The translations under genes and the position numbers were made by a program. This document shows positions 26,403 to 34,689 of a DNA stretch of 64,000 bases, piece by piece. Source of the DNA: an uncultured Flavobacteriaceae bacterium (lineage in GTDB: Bacteria > Bacteroidota > Bacteroidia > Flavobacteriales > Flavobacteriaceae); contig CAJIYH010000005.1 of the NCBI GenBank assembly GCA_905181615.1, positions 62,001 to 126,000 of the forward strand, given 5' to 3'. Numbering within the stretch: position 1 is the stretch's first letter; each line of letters starts with the position of its first letter. The notes below the pieces were generated by a model. That model was not told the origin of the DNA, did not search any database, and saw only the letters and a program-made list of their open reading frames with translations.

Positions 26403-26615
26403 TTAATCAATAACGTCAGTATCTAATTGCTTAAATATTGGATGTTCTCCCTCTGTTACTTCTGTACTTTGTTTGACTACTCCATAGGTTGAATCCATAA
26501 GAGGTTTATAGGCGTTTAAATTGCCTTTCTTTGCCTTATGAATCAATGCTAATGTTATAATGTCTCCATTGCTTAGAAGCTCTTTTTTCGTGCCTCCGTA
26601 TTTTACTACCGCGAT
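26403..26615 (-). pseudogene. Truncated DUF5681/terminase-small-like gene
   Basis: A 70-codon minus-strand frame lacks a start codon and opens after a stop. It reads KYGGTKKELLSNGDIITLAL, then HKAKKGNLNAYKPLMDSTYG and VVKQSTEVTEGEHP. The pattern (helix, ALI-KA-KGN--A-K-LMD-TYG--KQ) is that of the C-terminal part of DUF5681 and phage terminase small-subunit-like proteins. The N-terminal half is gone. It probably derives from a phage or plasmid gene; a second fragment lies 1.5 kb away. The remaining bases from 26251 to 26660 show no gene. Confidence 0.55.
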
Positions 26616-26662
26616 TCAAAAAACAAGATCATTCGCGTGTAGTTTCTTTTCTAAATACAGCC

Positions 26663-26690
26663 TTGTATTGCCTTAGACTTTATATCTTTG
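26663..26690 (+). promoter_or_regulatory. Bacteroidota-type promoter for purD
   Basis: TTG at 26663-26665 and TATCTTTG at 26683-26690 have a 17-base spacer, an exact match to the TAnnTTTG -7 box, 18 bases before the purD start. Confidence 0.6.
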
Positions 26691-26708
26691 TTGCGTAAAA
26701 AAAAAAAA

Positions 26709-27980
26709 ATGAATATTTTGATCATTGGCGGCGGCGGACGTGAGCATACAATAGCATGGAAACTGGCACAAAGCCCAAACTGCGGAAAACTTTTTGTGGC
26801 TCCAGGAAATGCAGGAACTCACGAAATTGCTACAAACCTAGCAATAGGTATAAATGATTTTACAGAGATCAAAAAAGCTATTTTATCGAACGACATACAA
26901 ATGGTTATCGTAGGCCCAGAAGATCCATTAGTAAATGGAATTCATAATTTCTTTTTAAAAGACAAACAACTTAAAGACGTTATTGTGGTTGGTCCTCAAA
27001 AAGACGCTGCAAAACTCGAAGGAAGCAAGGAGTTTGCAAAAGAATTCATGAAAGCCCACAACATCCCTACCGCTCAGTACGATAGCTTTACTGCCGAAAC
27101 GGTTGAAGAAGGCTGTCGGTTTTTAGACACAATGAACCCTCCTTATGTTCTAAAAGCAGACGGTCTTGCAGCAGGAAAAGGAGTTTTAATATTACAGGAT
27201 CTTGTCGATGCAAAAGATGAATTACGCCAGATGTTGGTAGGTCAAAAGTTTGGTGAAGCTTCTCAAAAAGTGGTTATCGAAGAATTTTTAGATGGAATTG
27301 AATTATCTTGTTTTGTTTTAACTGACGGGAAAAATTACCTCACGCTTCCGATGGCTAAAGATTATAAACGAATTGGAGAAGGCGATACTGGATTAAATAC
27401 CGGAGGGATGGGGGCAATTTCGCCAGTACCTTTTGCTTCGGACGCATTCATGAAAAAAATAGAAGAACGCATAATCAAACCAACCTTGGTTGGTTTTCAA
27501 AAAAGTAATTTGCCTTTCCAGGGCTTTGTTTTTATAGGCCTTATTAAGGTCGGAGAAGACCCCTTTGTAATTGAATATAATGTTCGAATGGGAGATCCAG
27601 AAACAGAAGTTGTTTTCCCACGAGTTCAGAACGACTGGGTAGACCTTTTTAAGGCAGTAGGCACTCAATCTTTAGATCAACACCAGCTAAAAGTAGACCC
27701 AAGAACAGCTGCCACAATAATGGCGGTTTCTGGAGGATATCCAGAAGCATACGAAAAAGGTAAAACAATTACAGGGTTCGAATCTGTAGTAAACAGCGAA
27801 GTATTTCATGCCGGGACACAAGTAGACAAAGATCTGGTAAAAACCTCTGGCGGAAGAGTTCTTGCGGTTACATCTTTTGGAAAAGACCACAAAGAAGCCT
27901 TGTCAAAGTCTTATGAAGCGCTTCAAAAAATTGACTTCGAAGGAATGTATTACCGAAAAGATTTAGGATTCGATTTATAA
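26709..27980 (+). CDS. purD: Phosphoribosylamine-glycine ligase (GARS)
   Basis: The enzyme joins glycine to phosphoribosylamine with ATP in step two of purine synthesis. The ATG at 26709 gives 423 residues, the usual length; the frame's earlier TTG lies inside a poly-A run. The protein opens with MNILIIGGGGREHTIAWKL. The ATP-grasp core has VLKADGLAAGKGV, VVIEEFLDGIELS and the metal site EYNVRMGDPETEV. GDTGLNTGGMGAISPVP is the GARS signature. Its 3' end overlaps the convergent DUF6341 gene by six bases. Confidence 0.97.
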   Translation: MNILIIGGGGREHTIAWKLAQSPNCGKLFVAPGNAGTHEIATNLAIGINDFTEIKKAILSNDIQMVIVGPEDPLVNGIHNFFLKDKQLKDVIVVGPQKDAAKLEGSKEFAKEFMKAHNIPTAQYDSFTAETVEEGCRFLDTMNPPYVLKADGLAAGKGVLILQDLVDAKDELRQMLVGQKFGEASQKVVIEEFLDGIELSCFVLTDGKNYLTLPMAKDYKRIGEGDTGLNTGGMGAISPVPFASDAFMKKIEERIIKPTLVGFQKSNLPFQGFVFIGLIKVGEDPFVIEYNVRMGDPETEVVFPRVQNDWVDLFKAVGTQSLDQHQLKVDPRTAATIMAVSGGYPEAYEKGKTITGFESVVNSEVFHAGTQVDKDLVKTSGGRVLAVTSFGKDHKEALSKSYEALQKIDFEGMYYRKDLGFDL

Positions 27981-28202
27981 AAACGAATGCGCAGAAGGGT
28001 CTTTGTTCTCTTCTCCATTGTCGTTAAAAATCTTGAGTTGGATGGTCCAATAAACTAAAAGCGAAAAAATAACAACAGCAAAAATCCAGTTAACGCTGTT
28101 TGCCAACCACCAGTTAGTAAGTTCAAGTTCTCTTAGAAAGTTGTGTCCAACAAACATAAATTCCTCAAACAACCAGGCTATAGCTTCAAATAATTCTTTC
28201 AT
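27975..28202 (-). CDS. DUF6341 family small membrane protein
   Basis: The 75-residue protein has one transmembrane helix (residues 35-55) after an amphipathic start MKELFEAIAWLFEEFMF. It matches the flavobacterial DUF6341 pattern, including ELTNWWLANSVNWIF and LKIFNDNGEE, and ends AHSF. In this lineage the family usually sits beside purD and DUF6427, as here. Function unknown. Confidence 0.8.
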   Translation of the reverse strand: MKELFEAIAWLFEEFMFVGHNFLRELELTNWWLANSVNWIFAVVIFSLLVYWTIQLKIFNDNGEENKDPSAHSFL

Positions 28203-28293
28203 TAGTATCAGTATATATAATTCTATGCAAATTTATAAAAAGCAGAGTGGAATCCAATGTTTTTGTTGGATTTAGTTAAAAAGAACAACGAAT

Positions 28294-29193
28294 TTAAGCC
28301 TTAGCCCCAAACCAATACCCCAACAGCTTTTTAAACATACCACGTTTTACCTTTGAAAACAAAAACAAAACACTTAATTCTAAAAAAGAAGAACCAAAAA
28401 CAAGGCCATGGGCAATAGGCTTTGTAATTAGAGCAAAATGTTTTTTAATGTATTTGTGGGACGAAATAAGTACCTCAGACTTTGTAAGAATTGTAGTATC
28501 TATATTTTTTCTTGATGCTCCTCCATGATTATGAATACAATACCAATTATTTAAAAGTACTCTTTTCATTCCAAGATTCGCAGCTCTTTTACTTAGATCA
28601 ATGTCTTCATAATACATCCAAAAAAAATCGTCCCAAGAGCCAAGCTTTTTAAAATCTTCTAGGCGAATTAGTACAAAGGCACCAGAAATCCAATCAGGAT
28701 AACCAACAGAAGTAGCACCCATTATTTTTTTTGATTGAGAACGTCTTATAATATTTCGTTCGAAACTTCTTAAAGGACCCAGAAGGTTAAAGGTGTTTGG
28801 AAAAACCCCGTAAGGAAAACAATCTTTCCCATCACTATTAACCTGTTTGATGGAGATCAATTTATAATCAAAATTTTCATCACAATAAGGAATCAGACTT
28901 TCGAAACACGTTTCAGGAATTTCTGTGTCTGGATTAAGAAAAAGGACCCATTTAGTTTCTGCCAATCGAGCGCCAGCATTACAACCATAGGAAAAACCTC
29001 CATTTGTTGGCTCTTCTTGCCAATGAACCCACGAAAATTTTTCTTTAAAAGAACGAAGCATTCCATCGTTCGAAAAATTGTCGGTAACGATTACCTTTTT
29101 AATCTTCACGGTTTGTTTTGCTAAACTTTCAAGACACTTTGAAAGCATATTCCAACAGCGATAATTCACGATAACGATGGTAAGGTCCAGCAT
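28294..29193 (-). CDS. Glycosyltransferase family 2
   Basis: The start is taken at 29193 (MLDLTIVIVNYRCWNML), since GT2 domains begin here. The 299-residue protein has the GT-A nucleotide fold (VTDNFSNDG), the DxD-type motif NPDTEIP, and the acceptor region WISGAFVLIRLEDFKKLGSWD with MYYEDIDLSKRA. This arrangement is typical of rhamnosyltransferase-like WbbL-type enzymes. Probably used for surface polysaccharide or lipid-linked glycans at the cytoplasmic membrane. Confidence 0.9.
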   Translation of the reverse strand: MLDLTIVIVNYRCWNMLSKCLESLAKQTVKIKKVIVTDNFSNDGMLRSFKEKFSWVHWQEEPTNGGFSYGCNAGARLAETKWVLFLNPDTEIPETCFESLIPYCDENFDYKLISIKQVNSDGKDCFPYGVFPNTFNLLGPLRSFERNIIRRSQSKKIMGATSVGYPDWISGAFVLIRLEDFKKLGSWDDFFWMYYEDIDLSKRAANLGMKRVLLNNWYCIHNHGGASRKNIDTTILTKSEVLISSHKYIKKHFALITKPIAHGLVFGSSFLELSVLFLFSKVKRGMFKKLLGYWFGAKA

Positions 29194-29385
29194 AAAGTTA
29201 AAATAGAATGAAGCCAAAGGTAGAAGATTAATCAAGAGAATCAAAAAAAGAGTGTTGACTTAAACAGGTATAATTGAATTTATATGAATATCCCCATAAA
29301 GGATAAAGAACAATGTTTTACCTTTATATTCTTAACATTTAGTTATGTTTCCGTTTATTAACGAATTTATTCAAAACTAGTTATC

Positions 29386-30318
29386 ATGTTTACAAGAGTT
29401 TTCGGAAAAACTTCTTTTTGGAGCTATTTAGTGGCATTTTTAATGCTTGCCGGAGCAGTATACTGGCACCACGGCATCATCATGGAAAACGACCCAAGTA
29501 ACGGAAGTTTTTCTAAATCTTTGGTTATCCTTGTTTTGGGAATACTCAGTATTTTTTGTCTAGAAGTTTCTGTAAAGGGAGCTTTTTTTTTACAAAAAGG
29601 AAACTATCATTTGCCTGTTTTTATTTTATTTTTTTGGATCCTTCCTATTTATGAGTGGAATATTTGGCTTTGGATTGCTACCATATTTTTATGGGTCAGT
29701 ATATTACAAATATCAAGAGCAGGCGAAAGCGCTTATGATCAAAAAGTAGTTTTTAATGCGGGTTTTTGGATGTTAATTGCTTCAAGTTTTAAAGTAGACT
29801 TTTATTATTTCTTCCTTTCACTATGGAGCGTTCTTTATCTTAAAGGTCTTTTAAATTTTAAAAATATATTTCTTACTCTTTTGCCCGCACTTTGCATATT
29901 TATAATTGGATATATGTGTTCTATTTTGCTTCCGGAGATAAGTTTTATAAAAACAGCTATCGCTTCTCCGGCAAAATTTTCTTTCCTGTGGAGTAGAGAT
30001 CTATTTGGAAGCACGAGTTTTATTTTAATCATCTTATTATTAACGACCGTTACCTTAAAACACTTTCAAGGAAAGTATCAGGAAAGAAGAAACCATAAAA
30101 CGTCTTTTTATATAAGCATCGTATTACTTTTTTCAAGTATAGTCGTAATTCTTTTTGGAGGCGAAAGAAGTGGAGTTTCATGGATTTCTTTGATAATGGT
30201 AACGGCAATGCTTTCAACACATTTTTTTGAAAGTAAATCTAACAAATGGATTGATGTGTTTTTTTACCTCTGTCTTGCTGTGGTTTTTCAAAATCAAATA
30301 CGCACCATTTTTAGTTAA
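29386..30318 (+). CDS. DUF6427 family membrane protein
   Basis: The 310-residue polytopic protein has about nine hydrophobic segments. The start MFTRVFGKTSFWSYLVAF and the middle motif FNAGFWMLIASSFKVDFYYFF match DUF6427, a flavobacterial family encoded near purD. TACCTTTA at 29319-29326 may be its promoter -7 box. Function unknown. Confidence 0.8.
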   Translation: MFTRVFGKTSFWSYLVAFLMLAGAVYWHHGIIMENDPSNGSFSKSLVILVLGILSIFCLEVSVKGAFFLQKGNYHLPVFILFFWILPIYEWNIWLWIATIFLWVSILQISRAGESAYDQKVVFNAGFWMLIASSFKVDFYYFFLSLWSVLYLKGLLNFKNIFLTLLPALCIFIIGYMCSILLPEISFIKTAIASPAKFSFLWSRDLFGSTSFILIILLLTTVTLKHFQGKYQERRNHKTSFYISIVLLFSSIVVILFGGERSGVSWISLIMVTAMLSTHFFESKSNKWIDVFFYLCLAVVFQNQIRTIFS

Positions 30319-30331
30319 AAGCGGACTCCCT

Positions 30332-31312
30332 ATGATAATACATTTTCATTTTCATTTCAAAACTACAGGAGTTACTCGAAGCGTTGAGAGTGTTTTAGGA
30401 CCTTTAGATTCAATGGAAAAAACCAGAGTTTTTGGCTATGGAATTTCGACACATAAAATTTCGTTTTTTAAGCTATTAAAAGAGCTTTACTCTAAAGAAA
30501 AAACAGTAGTTCATACGCACCGAAACAACGAAACCCTTTTTGCCTTAGCGCTACGTTTTTTTGGCGCAAAATTAAAACTATTTACTACCCGACACGCTGA
30601 ATCTAAACCATCAAGCACAACGAACTACTTGATGTCAAAAGCAGATCAATGCATCAGTTTGAGTCAAAACATGGCGCAAAACTTACCTATAGAAACTAAA
30701 ACTATAGGCCATGGGGTAGATACAGAATGGTTTCATTACAATTCAAAAAAGCGTGTCCCTAACCAAAAAAAAATAAGTGTAGTTGGCCGAATTAGAAAAG
30801 CTAAGGGCCAACGGGATGTTATGGAAGCAATAGCGCCTATACTTAGTCAAAACCCAAACTGGATTATACAATTTATTGGAACAATCGACCGCCCAACATA
30901 CGCTGAAGAAATTAAATCAATAGCATCAATCTCTGATGTCGAAAAACAGATTCATTTTATATCACAGACCAACAAAATCGAAGAATATTACCAAGCAAGC
31001 TCCGTTGTAATTATAGCTTCTTACACCGAAGGATTTTCATTGGTTTGCCTCGAAGCAATGGCTAGCGGATGTACAACAATTGCAACAGAAAAAGTTGGAA
31101 TACACTCCGATGTAATTGAGCACGGAACTAATGGATTTCTTTTCCCTAAAGGCTCAGTAAGTACATTAAGAGAGGTACTAAAAAAAGTTATTGAGCAAGC
31201 TCAAGATTTAGACCCAGAAAAAGTAAGAAAAACAATTTTAGACAACTGGAGCGTTACTTCTGCAGCGCAAAAACTTTTTGAAACTTACACTACTTATCGG
31301 AACATTTGTTAA
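30332..31312 (+). CDS. Glycosyltransferase family 4 (GT-B)
   Basis: The start is taken at 30332 (MIIHFHFHFKTTGVTRSVES), 14 bases after the DUF6427 stop; the longer frame would run through the DUF6427 gene in another phase. The 326-residue protein has the donor-site lobe SVVGRIRKAKGQRDVMEAI, the GSYTEGFSL-like IIASYTEGFSLVCLEAMASG motif (E...E signature) and GTNGFLFPKG. Substrates unknown; the nearby GT2 suggests a glycan pathway. Confidence 0.9.
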   Translation: MIIHFHFHFKTTGVTRSVESVLGPLDSMEKTRVFGYGISTHKISFFKLLKELYSKEKTVVHTHRNNETLFALALRFFGAKLKLFTTRHAESKPSSTTNYLMSKADQCISLSQNMAQNLPIETKTIGHGVDTEWFHYNSKKRVPNQKKISVVGRIRKAKGQRDVMEAIAPILSQNPNWIIQFIGTIDRPTYAEEIKSIASISDVEKQIHFISQTNKIEEYYQASSVVIIASYTEGFSLVCLEAMASGCTTIATEKVGIHSDVIEHGTNGFLFPKGSVSTLREVLKKVIEQAQDLDPEKVRKTILDNWSVTSAAQKLFETYTTYRNIC

Positions 31313-31321
31313 AACAATGTT

Positions 31322-32359
31322 TTAAACATCATCATAATTTACAACCACTTTTGCTGAGGTTGGAACAGCCTGACAAGTAAGAACTAAACCATCGGCGATT
31401 TCTTCGTCTGTTAAAATCTGATTATTTGCCATCGAAGCAGAGCCGGATGTTATTTTTGCAATACAGCTACAACATACGCCTCCTTGACAAGAGTAGGGCA
31501 CGTCTATTTTTTGATTCAAAGCAGCGTCTAATATTGTTGTGCTTGCTTTTGTTTTTATTGTGTTGGTTTCGTCGTCAGCAATTATTTCTAAAACAACCTC
31601 GTCATCTGAAGTTTCTACAGCAGCAGTATCGGTTATTTTTGAGGCTGTGAAAAGCTCAAAATTGATTTGATTTTCCTCAATAGAATTATTTAGAAGGGTT
31701 TCTTTTGCTTCTAAAATCATCGCCTCAGGACCACAGAGGTAAAAAGCAGTTGAAAGCTGACCGGTGTTTTTGAGTACATACTTTACAATACTGGAATCAA
31801 TTCTTCCAAAACGACTCCCCTCTTCGTTGGATTGACTAAAAAGCCAAAGGACTTTTAATTGACCAGGAAAATCCGTTTCTAATTTTTTTAGTTCATTATA
31901 AAAAAGTGTTTCACCTGGCGATTTATTGCCATAAATTAAAGTAAAATGAGTGTCCTTCCCAGAAGCAAGAGCAGTTTTTAAAATAGAATAAACAGGAGTA
32001 ATTCCACTTCCAGCAGCAAATGCAGTAACGTTTTTGGCATTTTTTTTATACATAAAACGACCCTCTGGCTCCCCAACTTCAATCAAATCTCCAACATTTA
32101 GCTCTTGAGTTGCGTAAGTTGAAAACAGACCACCCTTGATTCGTTTAATCCCAACCTCTAAGACGCCATCATTAGGCGCTGAACACAAAGAATAAGACCT
32201 GCGAACCTCCCCCCCTTTGATTGTTGCTTTTAGGTTGATGTATTGTCCTGAATGATATTCAAAAAGATCTTTTATAGAAGAAGGTACTTCAAAACCAATT
32301 GCAGATGCTTCAGAGGTAAGGGACTGAATACTGTTGATTTTGAGTTTATGATATGCCAT
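31322..32359 (-). CDS. PaaE-like ferredoxin-NADP reductase with C-terminal 2Fe-2S domain
   Basis: This 345-residue flavoprotein has the FAD motif RRSYSLCS (residues 53-60), NAD(P) motif AAGSGITPVYS (116-125), YLCGPEAM (207-214) and a plant-type 2Fe-2S domain with Cys291, Cys296, Cys299 and Cys329. The domain order equals PaaE, the electron-transfer subunit of phenylacetyl-CoA oxygenase. No paaABCD genes are nearby, so the partner oxygenase is unknown and the protein may serve another di-iron enzyme. Single gene, divergent from the DUF5687 gene. Confidence 0.88.
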   Translation of the reverse strand: MAYHKLKINSIQSLTSEASAIGFEVPSSIKDLFEYHSGQYINLKATIKGGEVRRSYSLCSAPNDGVLEVGIKRIKGGLFSTYATQELNVGDLIEVGEPEGRFMYKKNAKNVTAFAAGSGITPVYSILKTALASGKDTHFTLIYGNKSPGETLFYNELKKLETDFPGQLKVLWLFSQSNEEGSRFGRIDSSIVKYVLKNTGQLSTAFYLCGPEAMILEAKETLLNNSIEENQINFELFTASKITDTAAVETSDDEVVLEIIADDETNTIKTKASTTILDAALNQKIDVPYSCQGGVCCSCIAKITSGSASMANNQILTDEEIADGLVLTCQAVPTSAKVVVNYDDV

Positions 32360-32458
32360 TGTTTTTTTTTACAAAAATAAAAAACATCAACAACTCCTGC
32401 TCAATTTTTGTAACATTATTTATCTTTATAAGACAAATAAATTAAAAGTCCCTAGTTA

Positions 32459-33937
32459 ATGTCTACATCGCTATTTAAACTTAGCCGTAAAAAATTTATG
32501 CGCGCTCCTCAATTGGAAGCCAAGCTGGCAATCAAAATCATAATGGCCCTTGTGGTGCTTTATTTTGGAAGTGCAATCTTAATTGGAGGAATTGTAATTT
32601 ACCCAGCAATTAGTGAAACTGCTCTCGATAAAGATGCCATTTCGGTAATCAATAGTGTTTTGGTGCTGATTTTTATTTTCGAGATAATTATTCGGTATTT
32701 TCTACAACAACTTCCTGTAACCGAAATTAAATCCTTTCTTCTACTATCAATTCCTAAAAAGCGAATTATCAAGAATGTATTGCTTCGCTCTTTAGTTTCT
32801 ATTTATAACGCACTCCCTATTTTATTTTATCTTCCCATTAGCATAAACATGTATTTGGATGACTATCCGCTGAAACAGGCTATAGTTTGGTGGGTTTCGG
32901 TTACGGCTTTTTCTTTGTGTCTAAATTTCATTTCATTTTTAGCAAACAAGAACAACAAAGCTTTGGCAGGCTTTGTGGTAATAGTTGTCTTATTATACAC
33001 CTGCGAACGCTATTTTGAAACAGAACTTCTTCGAGCTGCCGGGCGTTTTTTTGATGCTGTATTGACTCAACCTCTTTGGGTAGCCGTCCCTCTTTCTACT
33101 TTGGTTTTATTTTATCTTATTACGTTTAGATTTCTAAAAAACAACCTAAACCTTGAAGGAGCACTAGGATCAAAAAAAGAAATTGCAAGAGCAGGTCGTT
33201 ACGACTTCTTGGATGTTTTTGGATCGAATGCCCTTTTTTTAAAAAACGACTTACGCCTAATTCTTCGAAATGTTAGACCAAGAAACATAGTCCTAATGTC
33301 CTTTTTGTTTTTGTTCTATGGGTTAATATTTTATACAACCCCTCAGCCTCAATTCGGGTTAGTTTTCGCCTCTATATTTATTTCTGGAGGATTCTTATTA
33401 ACCTACGGCAACTATGTACCAGCCTGGGATAGTGAATACTACTCCTTTTTGATGTGCCAAAACATTTCATACAAAAAATATTTAGACTCCAAGTTCCGCT
33501 TGATGGCTTTTGCTGTTATAACTTCTACCGTATTGTCTTTACCCTATTTATATTTTGGGCTGGATGTCTATTTGATGATTCTTGCAGGCGCATTTTTTAA
33601 TATAGGACTAGGAACCTGGATAACCCTCTATGGAGGAATGCTAAATAAGCAACCGCTTCAACTTAATGTAAAAGCTAAAGCATTTGAAAACACCCAAGCA
33701 TTTTCCGGCAAACAATTTTTATTGATCCTTCCAAAAATGGTACTCCCCGTTTTGTTTTTCATTATACCCGCTACACTTCTAGGTTCAGAAGAGGAACTAA
33801 ATGCCACCGCTGGTTTAATTGGACTTGGAGGGAGCGGAATTCTTGGCTTAATTTTCAAGAATCAAATCCTCAACCTGATGGTTAAATTATTTGCAAAAGA
33901 TAAACATGAAATGCTGAAAGCTTTTACCCAAAAATAA
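32459..33937 (+). CDS. DUF5687 family ABC-type permease
   Basis: The 492-residue protein has about twelve hydrophobic segments. The N-terminus SLFKLSRKKFMRAPQLEAKL and the middle motif PRNIVLMSFLFLFYGLIFY match DUF5687. The next gene, an ABC ATPase, follows after four bases, so this is its membrane partner. A TATCTTTA box lies at 32421-32428, in the divergent spacer. Substrate unknown; exporter topology likely. Confidence 0.83.
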   Translation: MSTSLFKLSRKKFMRAPQLEAKLAIKIIMALVVLYFGSAILIGGIVIYPAISETALDKDAISVINSVLVLIFIFEIIIRYFLQQLPVTEIKSFLLLSIPKKRIIKNVLLRSLVSIYNALPILFYLPISINMYLDDYPLKQAIVWWVSVTAFSLCLNFISFLANKNNKALAGFVVIVVLLYTCERYFETELLRAAGRFFDAVLTQPLWVAVPLSTLVLFYLITFRFLKNNLNLEGALGSKKEIARAGRYDFLDVFGSNALFLKNDLRLILRNVRPRNIVLMSFLFLFYGLIFYTTPQPQFGLVFASIFISGGFLLTYGNYVPAWDSEYYSFLMCQNISYKKYLDSKFRLMAFAVITSTVLSLPYLYFGLDVYLMILAGAFFNIGLGTWITLYGGMLNKQPLQLNVKAKAFENTQAFSGKQFLLILPKMVLPVLFFIIPATLLGSEEELNATAGLIGLGGSGILGLIFKNQILNLMVKLFAKDKHEMLKAFTQK

Positions 33938-33941
33938 AATA

Positions 33942-34637
33942 ATGATTACATTACAAAATCTCACAAAATCTTACGAAGACACAACCGTTCTATCAATAGA
34001 CCAACTGGAAATCCCTAAAGGACAATGCTTTGGATTGGTAGGGAACAATGGCGCAGGCAAAACAACCCTTTTCAGCTTGCTATTAGATTTGATAAAAACC
34101 TCAACCGGGGAGATAGTTTCAAACGGAATTGAGGTTGCTAAAAGTGAAGATTGGAAAAGCTTCACCTCTGCTTTTATAGACGATTCTTTTTTGATTGGAT
34201 ATCTGACTCCCGAAGAATATTTTTATTTTGTTGGAGAACTCCGAGGAATAAATAAGGAAGCGGTAGATTCTTTTTTAGAAATCTACAAAGACTTTTTTAA
34301 TGATGAAATTTTAGACCAAAAAAAATATTTAAGGGACTTCTCTAAAGGAAATCAGAAAAAAGTAGGATTAATTGCAACTTTTTTAGGGAGCCCTAATGTG
34401 ATTATTTTGGACGAACCCTTCGCTAATTTAGATCCAACAACCCAAATAAGATTAAAGCAGCTTATAAAAAAAGAAACAGAGAGCCGAGAAATAACCCTAC
34501 TCATATCTAGTCACGATTTAAACCACGTCACAGATGTATGTAATCGAATTGTTTTGTTAGAAAGAGGAAGCGTTATTATGGATAAGGAAACCACTTCGAA
34601 GACCTTACAGGAATTAGAAGCCTATTTTTCTGCCTAG
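33942..34637 (+). CDS. ABC transporter ATP-binding protein
   Basis: The 231-residue ATPase has Walker A GNNGAGKTT (residues 34-42), the signature region DFSKGNQKKVGL (variant of LSGGQ), Walker B VIILDEPFANLDP and the switch His in LLISSHDL. The KGNQKK signature is typical of ABC-2-type exporters. It pairs with the DUF5687 permease. Confidence 0.93.
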   Translation: MITLQNLTKSYEDTTVLSIDQLEIPKGQCFGLVGNNGAGKTTLFSLLLDLIKTSTGEIVSNGIEVAKSEDWKSFTSAFIDDSFLIGYLTPEEYFYFVGELRGINKEAVDSFLEIYKDFFNDEILDQKKYLRDFSKGNQKKVGLIATFLGSPNVIILDEPFANLDPTTQIRLKQLIKKETESREITLLISSHDLNHVTDVCNRIVLLERGSVIMDKETTSKTLQELEAYFSA

Positions 34638-34689
34638 TGATATACTAAAACCTTAGATTGTAAGTTATTAGTATAGATCAAATCTACTT

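Noticed and set aside
22859-26709. Eroded 22.8-26.7 kb stretch as an intact mobile element
   Set aside because: No integrase, transposase, inverted or direct terminal repeat or tRNA attachment site was seen; only phage-like gene scraps.
26365-32893. Identical 16-base string ACAGGCTATAGTTTGG in the spacer near 26.37 kb and inside the DUF5687 gene near 32.88 kb
   Set aside because: The match does not extend, and one chance match of this length is plausible in a 64 kb AT-rich window.
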